A stretch of 64,000 nucleotides of DNA. Source: Isoetes taiwanensis (Eukaryota > Streptophyta > Lycopodiopsida > Isoetales > Isoetaceae). Below, piece after piece: positions 1 to 9,960 of the stretch. How positions within the stretch are numbered: position 1 is the stretch's first letter; each line of letters starts with the position of its first letter. The notes below the pieces were generated by a model. The model saw only the letters and a list, made by a program, of their open reading frames with translations. It made no database searches and had not been told where the DNA came from. A program made the translations under genes and the position numbers. The stretch is taken from assembly GCA_021234155.1 (NCBI GenBank), contig JAJEKV010000074.1, forward strand, positions 3,474,040-3,538,039. Direction: 5' to 3'.

Positions 1-723
1 ATATCAGCAAAGTTTGTCTGGATATTATCCCCAATGATAACAGATTTGGCCAGATTTAGATTTACACCAGAGGCAGCAGAGAATTGTTTGATAATTTCCA
101 AGAAAGCTTCAATATTAGAGAGATCAGCATCAAGGAAGGCAAAGGTATCATCAGCATATTGAGAAATAGTAAGACAATCCTCCCTGTTTGGCATTTGAAG
201 ACCTCTAATATCCCCCAGATTTTTTGAATGAATTACTGCCCTTGTAAGCATCTCAGCCACAATTAGGAAGAGATAAGGAGCAAGGGGGCATCCCTGTCTC
301 ACACCCCGAGAAAGAGGAAAGAACTGAGAGGGAGAACCATTTACAATGACAGCAGAATTTGAGTGAATGTTCAGTCCATGAATTAACATCTTAAGCTTAG
401 GATGAAAGCCAATCTTAGTGAGAGCAATGTCTAGGAAATCCCATCTAACCGTGTCAAAGGCTCTCTTAAAGTCAAGCTTGAGGAGCACACAATTTTGATT
501 GGAAACTTTATTCCAATGAAGACCCTCCATGGCTGAAATATAGTTGTCTAAGATAAACCTCTTGGACAGGAAGGCGATTGATAATGAGATATTTTTCCTC
601 AAGATACTCTTTTGATTCTCATTGGCAATGACTTTGGCACAGATTTTGTATGAGGTATTGGTGAGAGATATAGGCCTCCAATCCGAAAAAACAGATGGAT
701 TATCTATCTTAGGTATAAGAGCA
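1..723 (-). CDS. LINE reverse transcriptase core (partial, runs off window)
   Basis: Read from about 723 down to 1 this minus-strand frame is open with no stop. It contains the RT blocks in order: DWRPISLTN, LLKLDFKRAFDTVRW (first catalytic Asp in the AFD block), GVRQGCPLAPYLF, and QYADDTFAF (the YxDD catalytic centre, at about 150-170). The palm continues with NLAKSVIIGDN before the window ends. It copies the element RNA at the nicked chromosomal site. The catalytic aspartates are all present, so this part has drifted little. Confidence 0.93.
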
Positions 724-1092
724 ATGAGGCCAAAGAGAGATAGATGAATGTAGATGGTTATTATCCCAGAAACCTCTCACCATTGAGATAACATCATCTT
801 TAAGAAGGTCCCAAAAATGAATGTAGAATTCACTGGGAATACCATCAGGCCCAGGGGATTTACATTTACCAAAAGATCTCAAGACCTTAAAAATTTCATG
901 CTCAAGAAAAGCGTACAATAAAAGAGTCATCCATAGTGTCAATAGAATTGGGGATAATCCTATCCAACAGATCAAGAAATTTCTTTTCTCTTGTGGAGTC
1001 AATATCTTGAGGAGCAATTCTAGAAAAGAGAGAGGCATAGTTATCATGAAAGAAGGTTCTGATATTCTTTGGATCATCCAAGCAAAGACCAA
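709..1092 (-). pseudogene. LINE reverse transcriptase, N-terminal fingers segment
   Basis: The second half of this frame reads KCKSPGPDGIPSEFYIHFW, the well-known conserved block at the start of LINE RT domains. The first half is out of frame. The correct reading in another frame is RTFFHDNYASLFSRIAPQDI followed by a stop, so at least one indel lies around 900-960. The frame ends at 709, but the true RT continues in a third frame from about 723 (ALIPKIDNPSVFSDWRPISL), giving another indel near 725. Confidence 0.85.
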
Positions 1093-1105
1093 AGATCGTT
1101 TAATT

Positions 1106-1627
1106 TCAAAGAATAGAGTTTCTTAGCAGCCTAGCTTTGGCCACCTTAAAGAAGAACCTTGAACTACCAGAATCCATTTCTTTGTTAAATTTGACTTTGC
1201 ACTTGATTGTTGAGCTTTTAGCTTCAACCTCCTCTATACTCTTAAGATAATTTTCCACTAATTCTTCACCTACATGCAAGTTAAGATTGTATGGATCATC
1301 CTGCAGCAGGGATCTTATGCTTCTCATATGAGTTAACAAGTCCTCTTTCTCCTTTAGTCTTATGAGGTGCTTCTTCCTAGACCATTCTTTAATCCAGCTT
1401 TTGGCTTTCTTGATCTTAGCATAAAAGCTTTTCATAGATTGATGACTATAATCAGGTTGAAGACCAAGATAAAAAGCCCTGAAATCATTTACAAATGATT
1501 CATTTTCAAGAAGAGCACAATTGAATTTGTAGGGAATATTTCCATCTCTTGGAATTTGAGTCAATTGCCTTGTGCATAGAAATTGTGGTCGGTGATCGAA
1601 ATTATATTCCTTCATCACTTGTAACAA
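1106..1627 (-). pseudogene. LINE ORF2 linker between endonuclease and RT
   Basis: A 173-codon frame that begins with the end of the endonuclease domain (FDHRPQFLC in place of the usual SDH-P) and continues into a basic, helical region with WIKEWSRKKHLIRLKEKEDLL. This is typical of the segment between endonuclease and RT in plant L1 elements. It continues ORF2 after the frame break at about 1690 and is itself cut at 1106. No independent function is implied. Confidence 0.75.
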
Positions 1628-1675
1628 AACAATTATCCCAAAGAGAAGAATTAGGACCAGCAGACATAGAATCTA

Positions 1676-2275
1676 TCAAGAGCACACGGAGACCCTCTTA
1701 TCCCCTTTTTGCTTATTAGACCAAAAGTGAATGAGGTCAGAAGAGGGGACATGCACAAGCGAGGAATCAGAGATAAGATTATTCCAGTTACATCTCTCAG
1801 AGGCAGACATATTAATGTTATTCCCTAATTTCATGTTCCATGAAGGGGTATTATTAAAGTCCCCTCCAACAATCCAATCCGAGATAGAATTATTCTGCAA
1901 CCAAGAGTTAATATCATTCCAAAGCATCTCCCTATCCTTGGGGCAAGTAGGGGCATAGATGTTAATAATACCAAAAGTAGAATTTTGATACTTAAAGGTA
2001 ACAGCTTGCCACAATTTAGAAGGGGAATTGAAGAAACTAAGATGCTCAAGGTTTTTCCAAATCATGATGATGCCACCACTTCTCCCATTGGCCTCAATCC
2101 AAGTAGAATGAGATCCTGGATGAATCCAGTCACCAAGATTGGAGGTTTCAAATTTTGGAAGTTTAAGTTCTTGCAACAAAATCACATCAGCATTATAGCT
2201 CCTGATTTGAGAGATAGCTCTTTTTCTTTTGATAGGACCTTTAATTCCTCTAACATTCCAAGATAAAATCCTCAT
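1676..2275 (-). CDS. LINE ORF2 N-terminus: AP-type (EEP family) endonuclease
   Basis: Starts at the ATG at 2275 with MRILSWNVRGIKG, the classic start of plant LINE ORF2. Visible active-site motifs are the N of WNVRG, the E of LLQELKL, IYAP, and GGDFNNTP (catalytic D and N). This nuclease nicks the target DNA to prime reverse transcription. The frame stops at 1676 after NKQKGDKRV. A neighbouring frame reads LDRFYVCWS, the expected continuation, so a small indel near 1690 has broken the ORF. The terminal catalytic SDH is found downstream as FDHRP near 1590. Confidence 0.9.
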   Translation of the reverse strand: MRILSWNVRGIKGPIKRKRAISQIRSYNADVILLQELKLPKFETSNLGDWIHPGSHSTWIEANGRSGGIIMIWKNLEHLSFFNSPSKLWQAVTFKYQNSTFGIINIYAPTCPKDREMLWNDINSWLQNNSISDWIVGGDFNNTPSWNMKLGNNINMSASERCNWNNLISDSSLVHVPSSDLIHFWSNKQKGDKRVSVCS

Positions 2276-2330
2276 TATACTATGAGCTTATAGAGACAAG
2301 AAAAAGGAGAGGGAGAAGAAAATCAGAAAT

Positions 2331-2957
2331 TTAAATATATCTCTTTTTCTTTTTTCCTTTTTTCTGTTTACTTCTAGTATTAGCAGCAGGAGTATTAGTG
2401 AGGTCAGCAAAAGTTGAGCTATTCTTCTTATACTTAAAGACTTTGGGCCTAGAGGGTTCAGATGTAGTAGTTAGACCAGCAGAAGAGCAGTCAACAAGAA
2501 ATTTATCCCCTTCCCAATTTTCTTTATCATTTGCATTTTCAATCTCATCTTCACTAATATCAGAGGATCCCCCAGGAATGAATTCAAACATTCTATTTTT
2601 AGGAGAGACAGGAAGCTTAGGGAGATTATGCATAAAAGAGGGGGAAAGAGAAGAAACATGACCTGGATTGTTGCATTCCACAAGCTGAGATAGATCTTCT
2701 TGCAGAACAACATTAACTCCTTGAGTAGAGTCAGCTGCCAAAATCTTCTCATTATCCCACCAAGTATTGTCATCTTGTAGGCCAGTTGCCTCCCTTTCTG
2801 GAGTGTCTTGTACAATATCTTCATCCATAAGATTATACTGACAATAGTTTTGGCCCTGTGCACTGAGGCCCTCTTGCAAAGATGCCAGCTGCTGAGCAAT
2901 TTCCAGGGCAATATTTGAGGGATGGAGGGGGGGGATCAGGATCTGGTGAAAGATCAA
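2331..2957 (-). pseudogene. LINE ORF1 C-terminal segment, displaced by one-base indel
   Basis: This 208-codon frame overlaps the end of ORF1 and reads on in the same direction. The switch point is the homopolymer near 2925-2935 (eight G on the plus strand). Reading across it with a one-base change fuses the proline-rich end of ORF1 to this frame. It encodes an acidic, serine-rich region (ISEDEIENANDKENWEG) and a strongly basic end, KQKKGKKKK, suitable for nucleic-acid binding. It ends about 55 bases before the endonuclease ATG. Either the element is broken here, or the assembly has a homopolymer error. Confidence 0.7.
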
Positions 2958-4800
2958 TAATTGGGGATTGCAAAGGATTCAAAATGCCTTCACATGGTTT
3001 GCTCAACAAAACCTCCAAATCAAGTTCAGGGTTAAGGTTAGCTAATACCTGGAATTGGTTAGAGTTACCAATTTTGTGATCAGCAGCCATCTCCTGAACC
3101 TTACTTGACTCAGCAACATTCATTGGGAGAGTAACTTGATTGCTCTCCTTTGGTGAGGTAGGAATAGGAGCTGGAATAATCTCCACCAGAGTATCCTTGG
3201 GATCAAACATAGATTGTTCATTCATAGACTGTTCATTTTCCAATCTATTTTGTTTCAGAGTTTTATCATGCTTATTTTTCTTGTTTAATGGACCATTCTT
3301 AACCCTGTATGAGTCGAGAATATCAGCATTCTCCTTGTTCTTGGCGGAAAGCTTTGCATCCAAAATAATCTTGCTCAATGTGTCATGCAAATTACTTGTT
3401 TTTGAAAAGCTGCCATCTTTGTCAGTGGTTGTTTTGACAGAATTTTCATGATTCTGCAACACATTGACTTGCAAAGCTTCACCATTCCTGAGTGTCTTCA
3501 CAAAACCACCTTTAGGCTTCCCTTTATTAACTGTCTCCTCATTCTTAAGTTCAGCCTCTCTTAGCTGCTTTCTTCTCTGAATTCTTTTGTAGCTGCCATT
3601 AACTTTAGTCCACTGAAAATTGCTATCCTTGGAGATAATGCATGGAGCAACAAGGTCAGGATCTTGATGATCAATTACTGATCCATTTGAATTTTGCTTA
3701 ATCTGCTGTTCGTTGACCTTGTTGCTAATATTGACTTTTTGGTTGACCTGCTCATTGACTTGACAATTCTCAGATATCTTTATAGGAATTCGTTCACAAG
3801 AAGCTGTTAATTCCCTGCAGGAATCATACCAAAAGTGTCTAACCTTACAAGTTTGGCACTGAGGTGGCAATCCAGACCATCTCAAATCTAGAAAGGCTTC
3901 TTTCCCAAAAACATCTTGAAAGGGGATGTGGAGGGGAATGTCTTTGGTAATATCGAGCTGGACAATAGAGCGGGGTGGTCTATAGGGCGAGAATTCAGTG
4001 CAGATATAGGAACCAATTGAGTCAAACAATAATTTAAGACAATCCTCATTCCAGTATATTGGATTTAAACCGTGAAGGGTAGTGGAAGCAACACAAAGAT
4101 TGTCCAGATTGGCTACCTCAAATTTAGGATCCCATTTAAGAAAGGCAAGTTGAAAAGATTCATAAGCCATTGGACCATGATTTAAGAGAAAATTGGCAGA
4201 TCTTTTGTTGCCACATTCAATCATGATATATGGGAAATGAAGCCAATAAACAGCATTTATAAGCATACCCTTCTGAAGGTTCAGGCAGAAAGACCAAAGT
4301 TTGTCTAGTTTAATCCCATGCTTATTAGTTTTAACAATTACAGCAGAGTCATGGAAAGAGTTTAATTTTGCATGAACAGAAGGAAGATCTAAGGAAATAC
4401 CATTGAAAATAGCCTTCTTTCTTGCACTGAATGGACCCTTGAAAGGGCGGATATCTCCTAGGATCTTGTCCATGGTAGCATCAGTGGACAACGGTTGATC
4501 CGATCTTTTTTCCCCATAAGTAATTGGAACTTCGAGGACGGGATCAATGCTTGGAAGTCGGCCTAAGAAATCCGGATCCTTGGAGAGATTATCCCAGCAT
4601 GGGACTGTAAAAGATAGTGGATCCATTGAAGGCTGCCCAATGCCTGGGTTAGCAAAATTACCAAAGAAAATGAAATTTTTGGGATTTTCATGGAAGGATC
4701 TTAACTGTTTGAGAAGCTCGGGACGATCAGAGGGCGCGAATTCAGCAAAAGCGTGAAGAATGGAGAGAAATTTAGGGTAATTTTTGCTTTTAAGAGCCAT
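2833..4800 (-). CDS. LINE ORF1 protein (DUF4283-like, zinc-knuckle RNA-binding), N-terminal 655 residues
   Basis: Open for 655 codons from an ATG at 4800. In plant LINEs this protein binds the element RNA and forms the RNP used for target-primed reverse transcription. Residues about 130-330 look like the DUF4283 region of plant retroelement ORF1/gag-like proteins (tryptophan-rich, ending in a segment with PLHIPFQDVFGKEAF). It is followed at about residues 330-345 by a degenerate zinc knuckle, CQTCKVRHFWYDSC, whose spacing (C-x2-C-x3-H-x5-C) departs from the usual C-x2-C-x4-H-x4-C. The rest is a hydrophilic, low-complexity tail. The frame runs out just after a proline-rich stretch encoded by a run of eight C, and the natural C-terminus continues in another frame (see 2331-2957). 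Confidence 0.85.
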   Translation of the reverse strand: MALKSKNYPKFLSILHAFAEFAPSDRPELLKQLRSFHENPKNFIFFGNFANPGIGQPSMDPLSFTVPCWDNLSKDPDFLGRLPSIDPVLEVPITYGEKRSDQPLSTDATMDKILGDIRPFKGPFSARKKAIFNGISLDLPSVHAKLNSFHDSAVIVKTNKHGIKLDKLWSFCLNLQKGMLINAVYWLHFPYIMIECGNKRSANFLLNHGPMAYESFQLAFLKWDPKFEVANLDNLCVASTTLHGLNPIYWNEDCLKLLFDSIGSYICTEFSPYRPPRSIVQLDITKDIPLHIPFQDVFGKEAFLDLRWSGLPPQCQTCKVRHFWYDSCRELTASCERIPIKISENCQVNEQVNQKVNISNKVNEQQIKQNSNGSVIDHQDPDLVAPCIISKDSNFQWTKVNGSYKRIQRRKQLREAELKNEETVNKGKPKGGFVKTLRNGEALQVNVLQNHENSVKTTTDKDGSFSKTSNLHDTLSKIILDAKLSAKNKENADILDSYRVKNGPLNKKNKHDKTLKQNRLENEQSMNEQSMFDPKDTLVEIIPAPIPTSPKESNQVTLPMNVAESSKVQEMAADHKIGNSNQFQVLANLNPELDLEVLLSKPCEGILNPLQSPIIDLSPDPDPPPPSLKYCPGNCSAAGIFARGPQCTGPKLLSV

Positions 4801-4968
4801 GCAGAAAGAACCAGGTGAAAACTACAAAAGCAGAAGGAACATGTGCGAATAGGCAGGAGGGGAAAACAAAGGCCAGGGAAAAAACAGAGGAAGAGCCTAT
4901 CTAAATCTAAGAAGCCAGAAAGCCACACTCAATACCAAATTGAAGGAAACCAGACGCCAAAACATGAA

Positions 4969-5274
4969 TCATTGCTCGGAGTAGACCTTTACCACAATCT
5001 TGGAATCAGCCCAGTCACAATGAACATGAAAAGTGCCCGAAGCAGAAACTTCTTTCTTTCCAATGAACTCCTGTAACCAAGAATCTACAATCTCTACTTC
5101 AAATTCTACTGAACTCGGAACAAATGAATACTCAGGGGCAAATAGTTCCTCAGGAAAATGCTGTTCAGAGATTAGCGAATTCCACAGGTCAGAGGGAGAG
5201 CCTTTCAAGAAACCACAAGTCAATCTCGAATTTTGCTTGATAATTGTGAAGACATTGGTATCCATTTGTGGCAT
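4969..5274 (-). CDS. Possible small ORF upstream of the LINE ORF1
   Basis: A 101-codon minus-strand frame (start 5274) lies just upstream of ORF1 in the same direction. Its product is acidic and has no motif I recognise; FIGKKEVSASGTFHVHCDW is a sample. It could be part of the LINE 5' leader, an exon of a host gene into which the LINE was inserted, or chance. Nothing in the sequence decides this. Confidence 0.25.
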   Translation of the reverse strand: MPQMDTNVFTIIKQNSRLTCGFLKGSPSDLWNSLISEQHFPEELFAPEYSFVPSSVEFEVEIVDSWLQEFIGKKEVSASGTFHVHCDWADSKIVVKVYSEQ

Positions 5275-5378
5275 TTGATGAGGGGAATCATGAGAATTGC
5301 AAGCCCCTACAAGGCTGGCAATCTAAATCCCCCAAATTGTCTTCAGAAGCAGACTGAATTAGCACAGCAGATCAAGAT

Positions 5379-6180
5379 TTGAGTTTGAATCAGATAAGAC
5401 AAAGCAATCAAGAAAAATGGCGCACATTGCTGACGTCCCATTTTCATCCCAAGGTGTACTTGGGAAGCGGTTCTGATTTACAGCTTGGGTGGGAAGCGGT
5501 TCTGATTTCACGGCTTACAAGCTACTTCAAGCAGACATGGCCAACTTCACCTCTTGGATCTTTGAAAAGCGATGGAGTGCCGGAATGGGACAATGTGACC
5601 CGAGAGAAGAAGAGCCCATAATACCTAGGCGTGTTGTCCCGATTTTCACCCATGCGAAATGGATGGACATCCTCGAGCAACATAAATTTCTCTATTCACC
5701 TGGATGAGAATATGACCACAAAAATGCTTGAAAAGCTCTCACCAGAGGATGAATTGTACAATCGAACCTCCTGCACCTCTCAACTTACTCTGCTGCCATC
5801 GGGGTTTTACACACCATCTTTGGCCTTCCTCCTCATACTATTGACCAGGATCTCAAAGGTTGAAACCTTTTTCCGCTTAATGGCTACCAAGCCTTTACGC
5901 TTAGACAGTTCCGCTTTTGTTATGATAGGTTGTTTACAGAGGACCAATTCCTTCACTTCGGGGATATGTTCTATCATCACAAGGGCTTGCAGGATGCACA
6001 TGGAGATGCCGCTATTCCGCTTTGGTAACACCGCATCATTATGGTTTTTGCTTTCCCCGAATGGGATGAAATAGGTCGGGTAAGTCTGACCGTGGCACCG
6101 ATCCGGGTGATCATAGAAGATGACAAGGAGGAGCTGGACCCGATCTCTTTTTGATAGACGACATACGAGAATGAAAGCAA
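5379..6180 (+). pseudogene. Frame-broken coding-like remnant, family not recognised
   Basis: Across this stretch the plus strand shows coding-like text that hops between frames: an early part with ADMANFTSWIFEKRW and VVPIFTHAKWMDILEQHKF, and later QFRFCYDRLFTEDQF and FGDMFYHHKGLQDAHGD (about 5890-6020). No single frame is open throughout, as expected for a decayed gene or retroelement protein. A near-duplicate phrase GSGSDLQLGWEAV / GSGSDF at 5465-5510 shows a ~30 bp tandem duplication. I cannot name the family. 6181-6750 holds AT-rich sequence with no supported gene. Confidence 0.35.
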
Positions 6181-6755
6181 GTGTATATAAAAGTTTTGTT
6201 TCTCATGTAATCTGAAATGTTTAATACAAATCCGCTTGTAATCTGAAATGTAACCTTATGTAATCATTTTATATGTTTAATATAAATCTTCACTCTTCAA
6301 TCTTCACCGTTTAATTGGATGGGTGAAAGTGACACACGTAAAAATTACATTAAGGATGAAATGAATGGACAGAGAAACACATGATGAAACCCACCATTGG
6401 AAATCACACATCAAATGCAAGGTCAATCATTCAAAAGCTGGGTCAGGGGGGAAGCATTGACGGAAACCCTAAATCTAGTTTTGCATGCGGATATTGGCTT
6501 ATCTCAATCCAGCTATGGCGGAAGAAAATGTAAGGAGAACACGAGCACAAAACAATTTCGCCAGTTCAAATGCAATGCGATCCGTAGGACCTATAATGGA
6601 GCAAATAAACCGAACATAGGCGGATATTAGAGGACCTGGAGGATCCATGAATTCTGAGGTATTCTAGGCTTAAAACATAGGTTAATTCCCTATAGGCTTA
6701 AAGAATTAGAAGCCAAGGCGTTGATAGGCTGCCTTGCCTTTCTTTGTAGTAGAAT

Positions 6756-7172
6756 GTGATTTCTATATTACTAATGATGTTGTTTTACCACGATGCAGCC
6801 AGGAGGCTTAACAGCTGGTGCAAACGAGGGGATCTGGGGTGGCGTATGATTCTGATGATGAGTTTGCGCCTCTCCCCGAGTGAGGAAGAGGATATGTTCA
6901 TCCAACTAAAGCAGGAAATGATCCATGCTTCAGCCATTAAAAAGTGCTCAAATGGGGCCGATGCATGGAGACACAACAACTTGAGACAATACTTTATGAA
7001 TCTTTATCATAAGTGGGAGCAGAAACGAGAAGCTCATGTTTTAGTGTTGCTGGATTTCACCAACTACTCAACAGAAAAACTTGATCTCATCTTGAACATA
7101 CTTGGAAGAAGAAGAGTTACAGATCTCACAATGCAGGATCTGAGTGGCCCAGTAACTGTATGTCATCATTAA
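6756..7172 (+). CDS. 138-codon frame of unknown nature
   Basis: A plus-strand frame, basic and rich in Met/Leu, with a passage KWEQKREAHVLVLLDFTNY. Another frame over the same DNA reads VAYDSDDEFAPLPE, which looks more protein-like at the start, so a frameshift near 6860 is likely if this was ever coding. No domain recognised. It may be a fragment of the same decayed material as 5379-6180. Confidence 0.2.
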   Translation: MISILLMMLFYHDAARRLNSWCKRGDLGWRMILMMSLRLSPSEEEDMFIQLKQEMIHASAIKKCSNGADAWRHNNLRQYFMNLYHKWEQKREAHVLVLLDFTNYSTEKLDLILNILGRRRVTDLTMQDLSGPVTVCHH

Positions 7173-7343
7173 CCTCTTCAAAACAGCTATTATTATATCT
7201 CTAATGCATTTTGATAATACTAGGGTTATAGTTTTCCCTGATTTTTTTGCATACTTCATTTCATAAGAAGTATGAACTATTCTACCGGGTATGGTAGATT
7301 TCCATATGTATTTTTATTATTTAAAATATAAAAACAACGTTTG

Positions 7344-7403
7344 TATCACCACAGTTTTCACCACATTTTTCACCACAACTTTCACCACAGATTTCACCAT
7401 AAT
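7344..7403. repeat. Short (TTTCACCACA)n tandem array
   Basis: Five imperfect 11-12 bp units built on TTCACCACA. It shares its core with the larger arrays at 8542-8688 and 12083-12640. On the minus strand it translates to a repeating CGE/CGD-type peptide, an accident of the repeat. The flanks 7173-7343 and 7404-8000 show no supported gene. Confidence 0.85.
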
Positions 7404-8020
7404 CAGCTAGGGCATTGACCATTTTTGACCCGTTGAGAAAATGGAATGGCTCTCGATTCTCGATTCTTGACCGATTTTGGTGACAAAGAATATATGGATC
7501 CCAAATTAGGTCCCCTCGAATTGATATGAGGCCAAAATTCATTAAGCTCGCTTTGTGCAAAGATTCTTGCAAGGCCACTAACTTTTGCTTCGTGGAATTC
7601 GTGTTTTTCTTTTCGCTTTTTTTTGAACTCTATTTCTTTTGAACCCGAGCCACCCATCTCATATTTTCCTATTTGTCTTTGGTTACCATATTTTGTTAGT
7701 GTGCAGTGATCATAGATTCTCGCCTTCAAATTCCTTGTTTGCATTTTATAATTAATGACAAAAAGTTCAAATAATGAACAGTTCAAATTTAACGAAGGAG
7801 CAAAGGGAAACTTCGTAGAACGCTTAAAGCAACAAAATAGTCACAAATTGTAGAGAAGAGAGCATTCATCATTAATGAAAAAGCTTTACAAAAAATGGAG
7901 TCACAAGGACTATTGCAAAACAAGTTCGGTCTTTAATGAAAAAGTTTACAAAGAATAGTCACAAGGACTATTGCCAAAAAAAAAAACCGTGGATTACAAA
8001 AACAAATCTAAACTAATCGG

Positions 8021-8335
8021 TCAAGGGCTTGATCTTCTCCCGCGTGGGGCCATCCTCAGCTCTATATGGAGGTCGTCCTCCATGGCATACATCTTCATTT
8101 CAAGCGCCGCCTCGCCGGGTAACCTCGCATGCACCCACTTTCGAGCACCCGTGATCTGACGGCCGCACCGCGGCATCCATGATGAGCTTCTCCACCTGCG
8201 GGTGGAGTGAACTTGGCCACCACTCAGAACTCCGTGGCCTCCCGAAGAAGACACGATTCGACCGTCTTTGGGCGAAGGAGCAGTGCACAATGGCCGGGAT
8301 AGTATTCCCCACAGAGTGTAGTCTTGAACCTGGCC
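8021..8335 (-). pseudogene. GC-rich coding-like remnant, unknown family
   Basis: A GC-rich island in AT-rich surroundings. From an ATG at about 8335 the minus strand reads MARFKTTLCGEYYPGHC, then after frame changes KLIMDAAVRPSDHG and RKWVHARLPGEAALEM, and finally LRMAPRGEKIKPLTD. The piecewise coding look across three frames suggests an old gene fragment with at least two indels. Composition differs clearly from its neighbours. No family is recognised, and a GC-rich transposon fragment is an alternative. Confidence 0.35.
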
Positions 8336-8541
8336 ATGGCGGAAGTGAAGGAGATGGACGGAATGGGGAAGGAGGAAGGAGATGGCCGGAAAACGATGGG
8401 GACTAATGGACTAATGAAGCCGCAGGCAGAATTTTGGGAATAAAGGGATGCAAAATCGTAGGCATGCATACGATTTTGGGAATCAAAGCAAGAGGAAAGG
8501 GACGCTTGCATGCATATGATTGCATACCTCGAGGGCCGAGC

Positions 8542-8688
8542 CACCCACCACATGTCACCACATGATTCACCATATGTACCATTTGCATCACCACAAAGAT
8601 AACCACAAGATTCACCACAAGATTCACCACATGCACCACATGATTCACCACATGCACCATTTGCATCACCACATCTATCACCACATTG
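8542..8688. repeat. CACCACATGATT-type minisatellite
   Basis: About twelve imperfect 12 bp units with core ATTCACCACATG and variants (CACCATTTGCAT, CACAAGATT). Same core as the arrays at 7344 and 12083. It is immediately followed at 8767-8801 by three copies of AGTATACAAT, a separate short repeat. ORFs here (HHMYHLHHHK and its complement) are products of the repeat. Confidence 0.9.
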
Positions 8689-9041
8689 TCATGAATCTTT
8701 GAATACATCAATTTCTTCGAGAGATTTGAACTCCACCAGAGTGTTGCTCTGGTCAGCCAGAAAAGTCTATTGTATACAATAGTATACAATAGTATACAAC
8801 AATGTACATTAGAGTGTCAATGAAAGAATAGGTTACAAGAATAACCTCTTTGGTTACAATAATACAAACATGTGATTACAAGTAAAGATCTATTGATCTC
8901 AAACCTCAGCCTTCATTACTAGAGCAACCGTTAGCTTCACAACATCAATCATCATTCTCACAGCGTCCAACAAAATGCCACTAGAAATTGGTACACCCTG
9001 CAACAAATATATCAGGCCCTCACATTGGATGAGTAATACCT

Positions 9042-9386
9042 TCAAATTCTGAACTCACCTTGCATTGGGATAGTATGTCCAAGTCTCACATTATCTGCAG
9101 CCACAACTTTCTTTACAAAGACACATATAAAGGACCACCACGACCAAAGAATCGACCGAGTGGGGAACTTGTAATTCTCTTTGTGGTGCAGCTTTATGGT
9201 GCTTGGGAATTTTGTGTTTGCATCCTCAACAAAACTCATGACAGTTTCGGAGCCCTTGTACATTTCTAGATCACAAATGGTACACACCGGGCGACATTTA
9301 ACCGGCTGACCTCCAAGACCTACAATGACATACACCGGCCCAAGGCTGATAACATGCTGGTAGAATGGTACATTCCAAAATTGCAA
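9042..9386 (-). pseudogene. 114-codon frame near the FCP1-like remnant, family unknown
   Basis: Minus-strand frame containing HVISLGPVYVIVGLGGQP and a cysteine pair, CTICDLEMYKGSETV. It lies downstream, on the same strand, of the FCP1-like phosphatase remnant at 9961-10530 and may be part of the same decayed locus. No motif secures a family; a resemblance of the GPVYVIVG phrase to phosphoesterase text is too short to use. 9390-9960 has no open frame of note. Confidence 0.3.
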
Positions 9387-9960
9387 GTTGAGGGTTCAAG
9401 CAGTTTGTCCTTTCAAGCATGCTCATTCGACAAGAATGTGTAAATGAGCGGATCCATGAAATGGAACCTCTTCCATGTCATTCTTGATGCGAGAATTGGT
9501 GCATACACCGCCAAAGTCCAAGGTCTGGTAAAAACAAGATGATTTAAAAAACAACAGAAGACTTCAAATCTGAGTTGTTTATATTAAATCACTAACCTCA
9601 TGAAGAAATGGACTATCCTGTCACTGAACCAATCCCTACTTTTCTCCAATATTCTGATTGAATCTTGATCAAGTACAAGAGGCTCCTAGCGTCCCTTTAA
9701 ACACTTCAAGTGGCAAGTGTTCGGGGATGATGTGCCTTAACACTGCAAGTCCCTCGGCCGGTGGTGTAAGTTTACATTCAAAGAAAATGGAAGATCATTG
9801 AAAACCTTGAGGAACATTGAAATAGCCAAGAAATGAACAATTGAAGTAAAACTTTGTTTATATTAAAAAGTATAGAGAGGTTACATCATATACACAATAA
9901 TACTATTTCTAGGCTTTAGTTCTATGTTTTTCATCATATTAATACAAATTTGACTCTCAA

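Larger units (their letters stand above)
1..4800 (-). mobile_element. L1-like non-LTR retrotransposon (LINE), decayed, cut by window edge
   Basis: The order on the minus strand is ORF1, then AP-type endonuclease, then reverse transcriptase, which is the layout of plant L1-clade LINEs. The 5' end lies near or somewhat beyond 4800 and the 3' part (rest of RT, any RNase H, poly-A tail) is outside the window, so neither target-site duplication can be checked. The coding part is interrupted by several frameshifts (near 2930, 1690, 1100-900 and 725), so this copy is non-autonomous. Long stretches remain open and motifs are sharp, so it is not very ancient. Family assignment is from motif order; the clade name is inference. 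Confidence 0.93.

Noticed and set aside
8520-8789. A His-rich 60-codon frame and a Val/Met-rich 128-codon complement
   Set aside because: Products of the 12 bp minisatellite, with no independent coding signal.
9300-9386. Purple-acid-phosphatase-like phrase GPVYVIVG
   Set aside because: Only a few residues agree and no metal-ligand motifs are present nearby.
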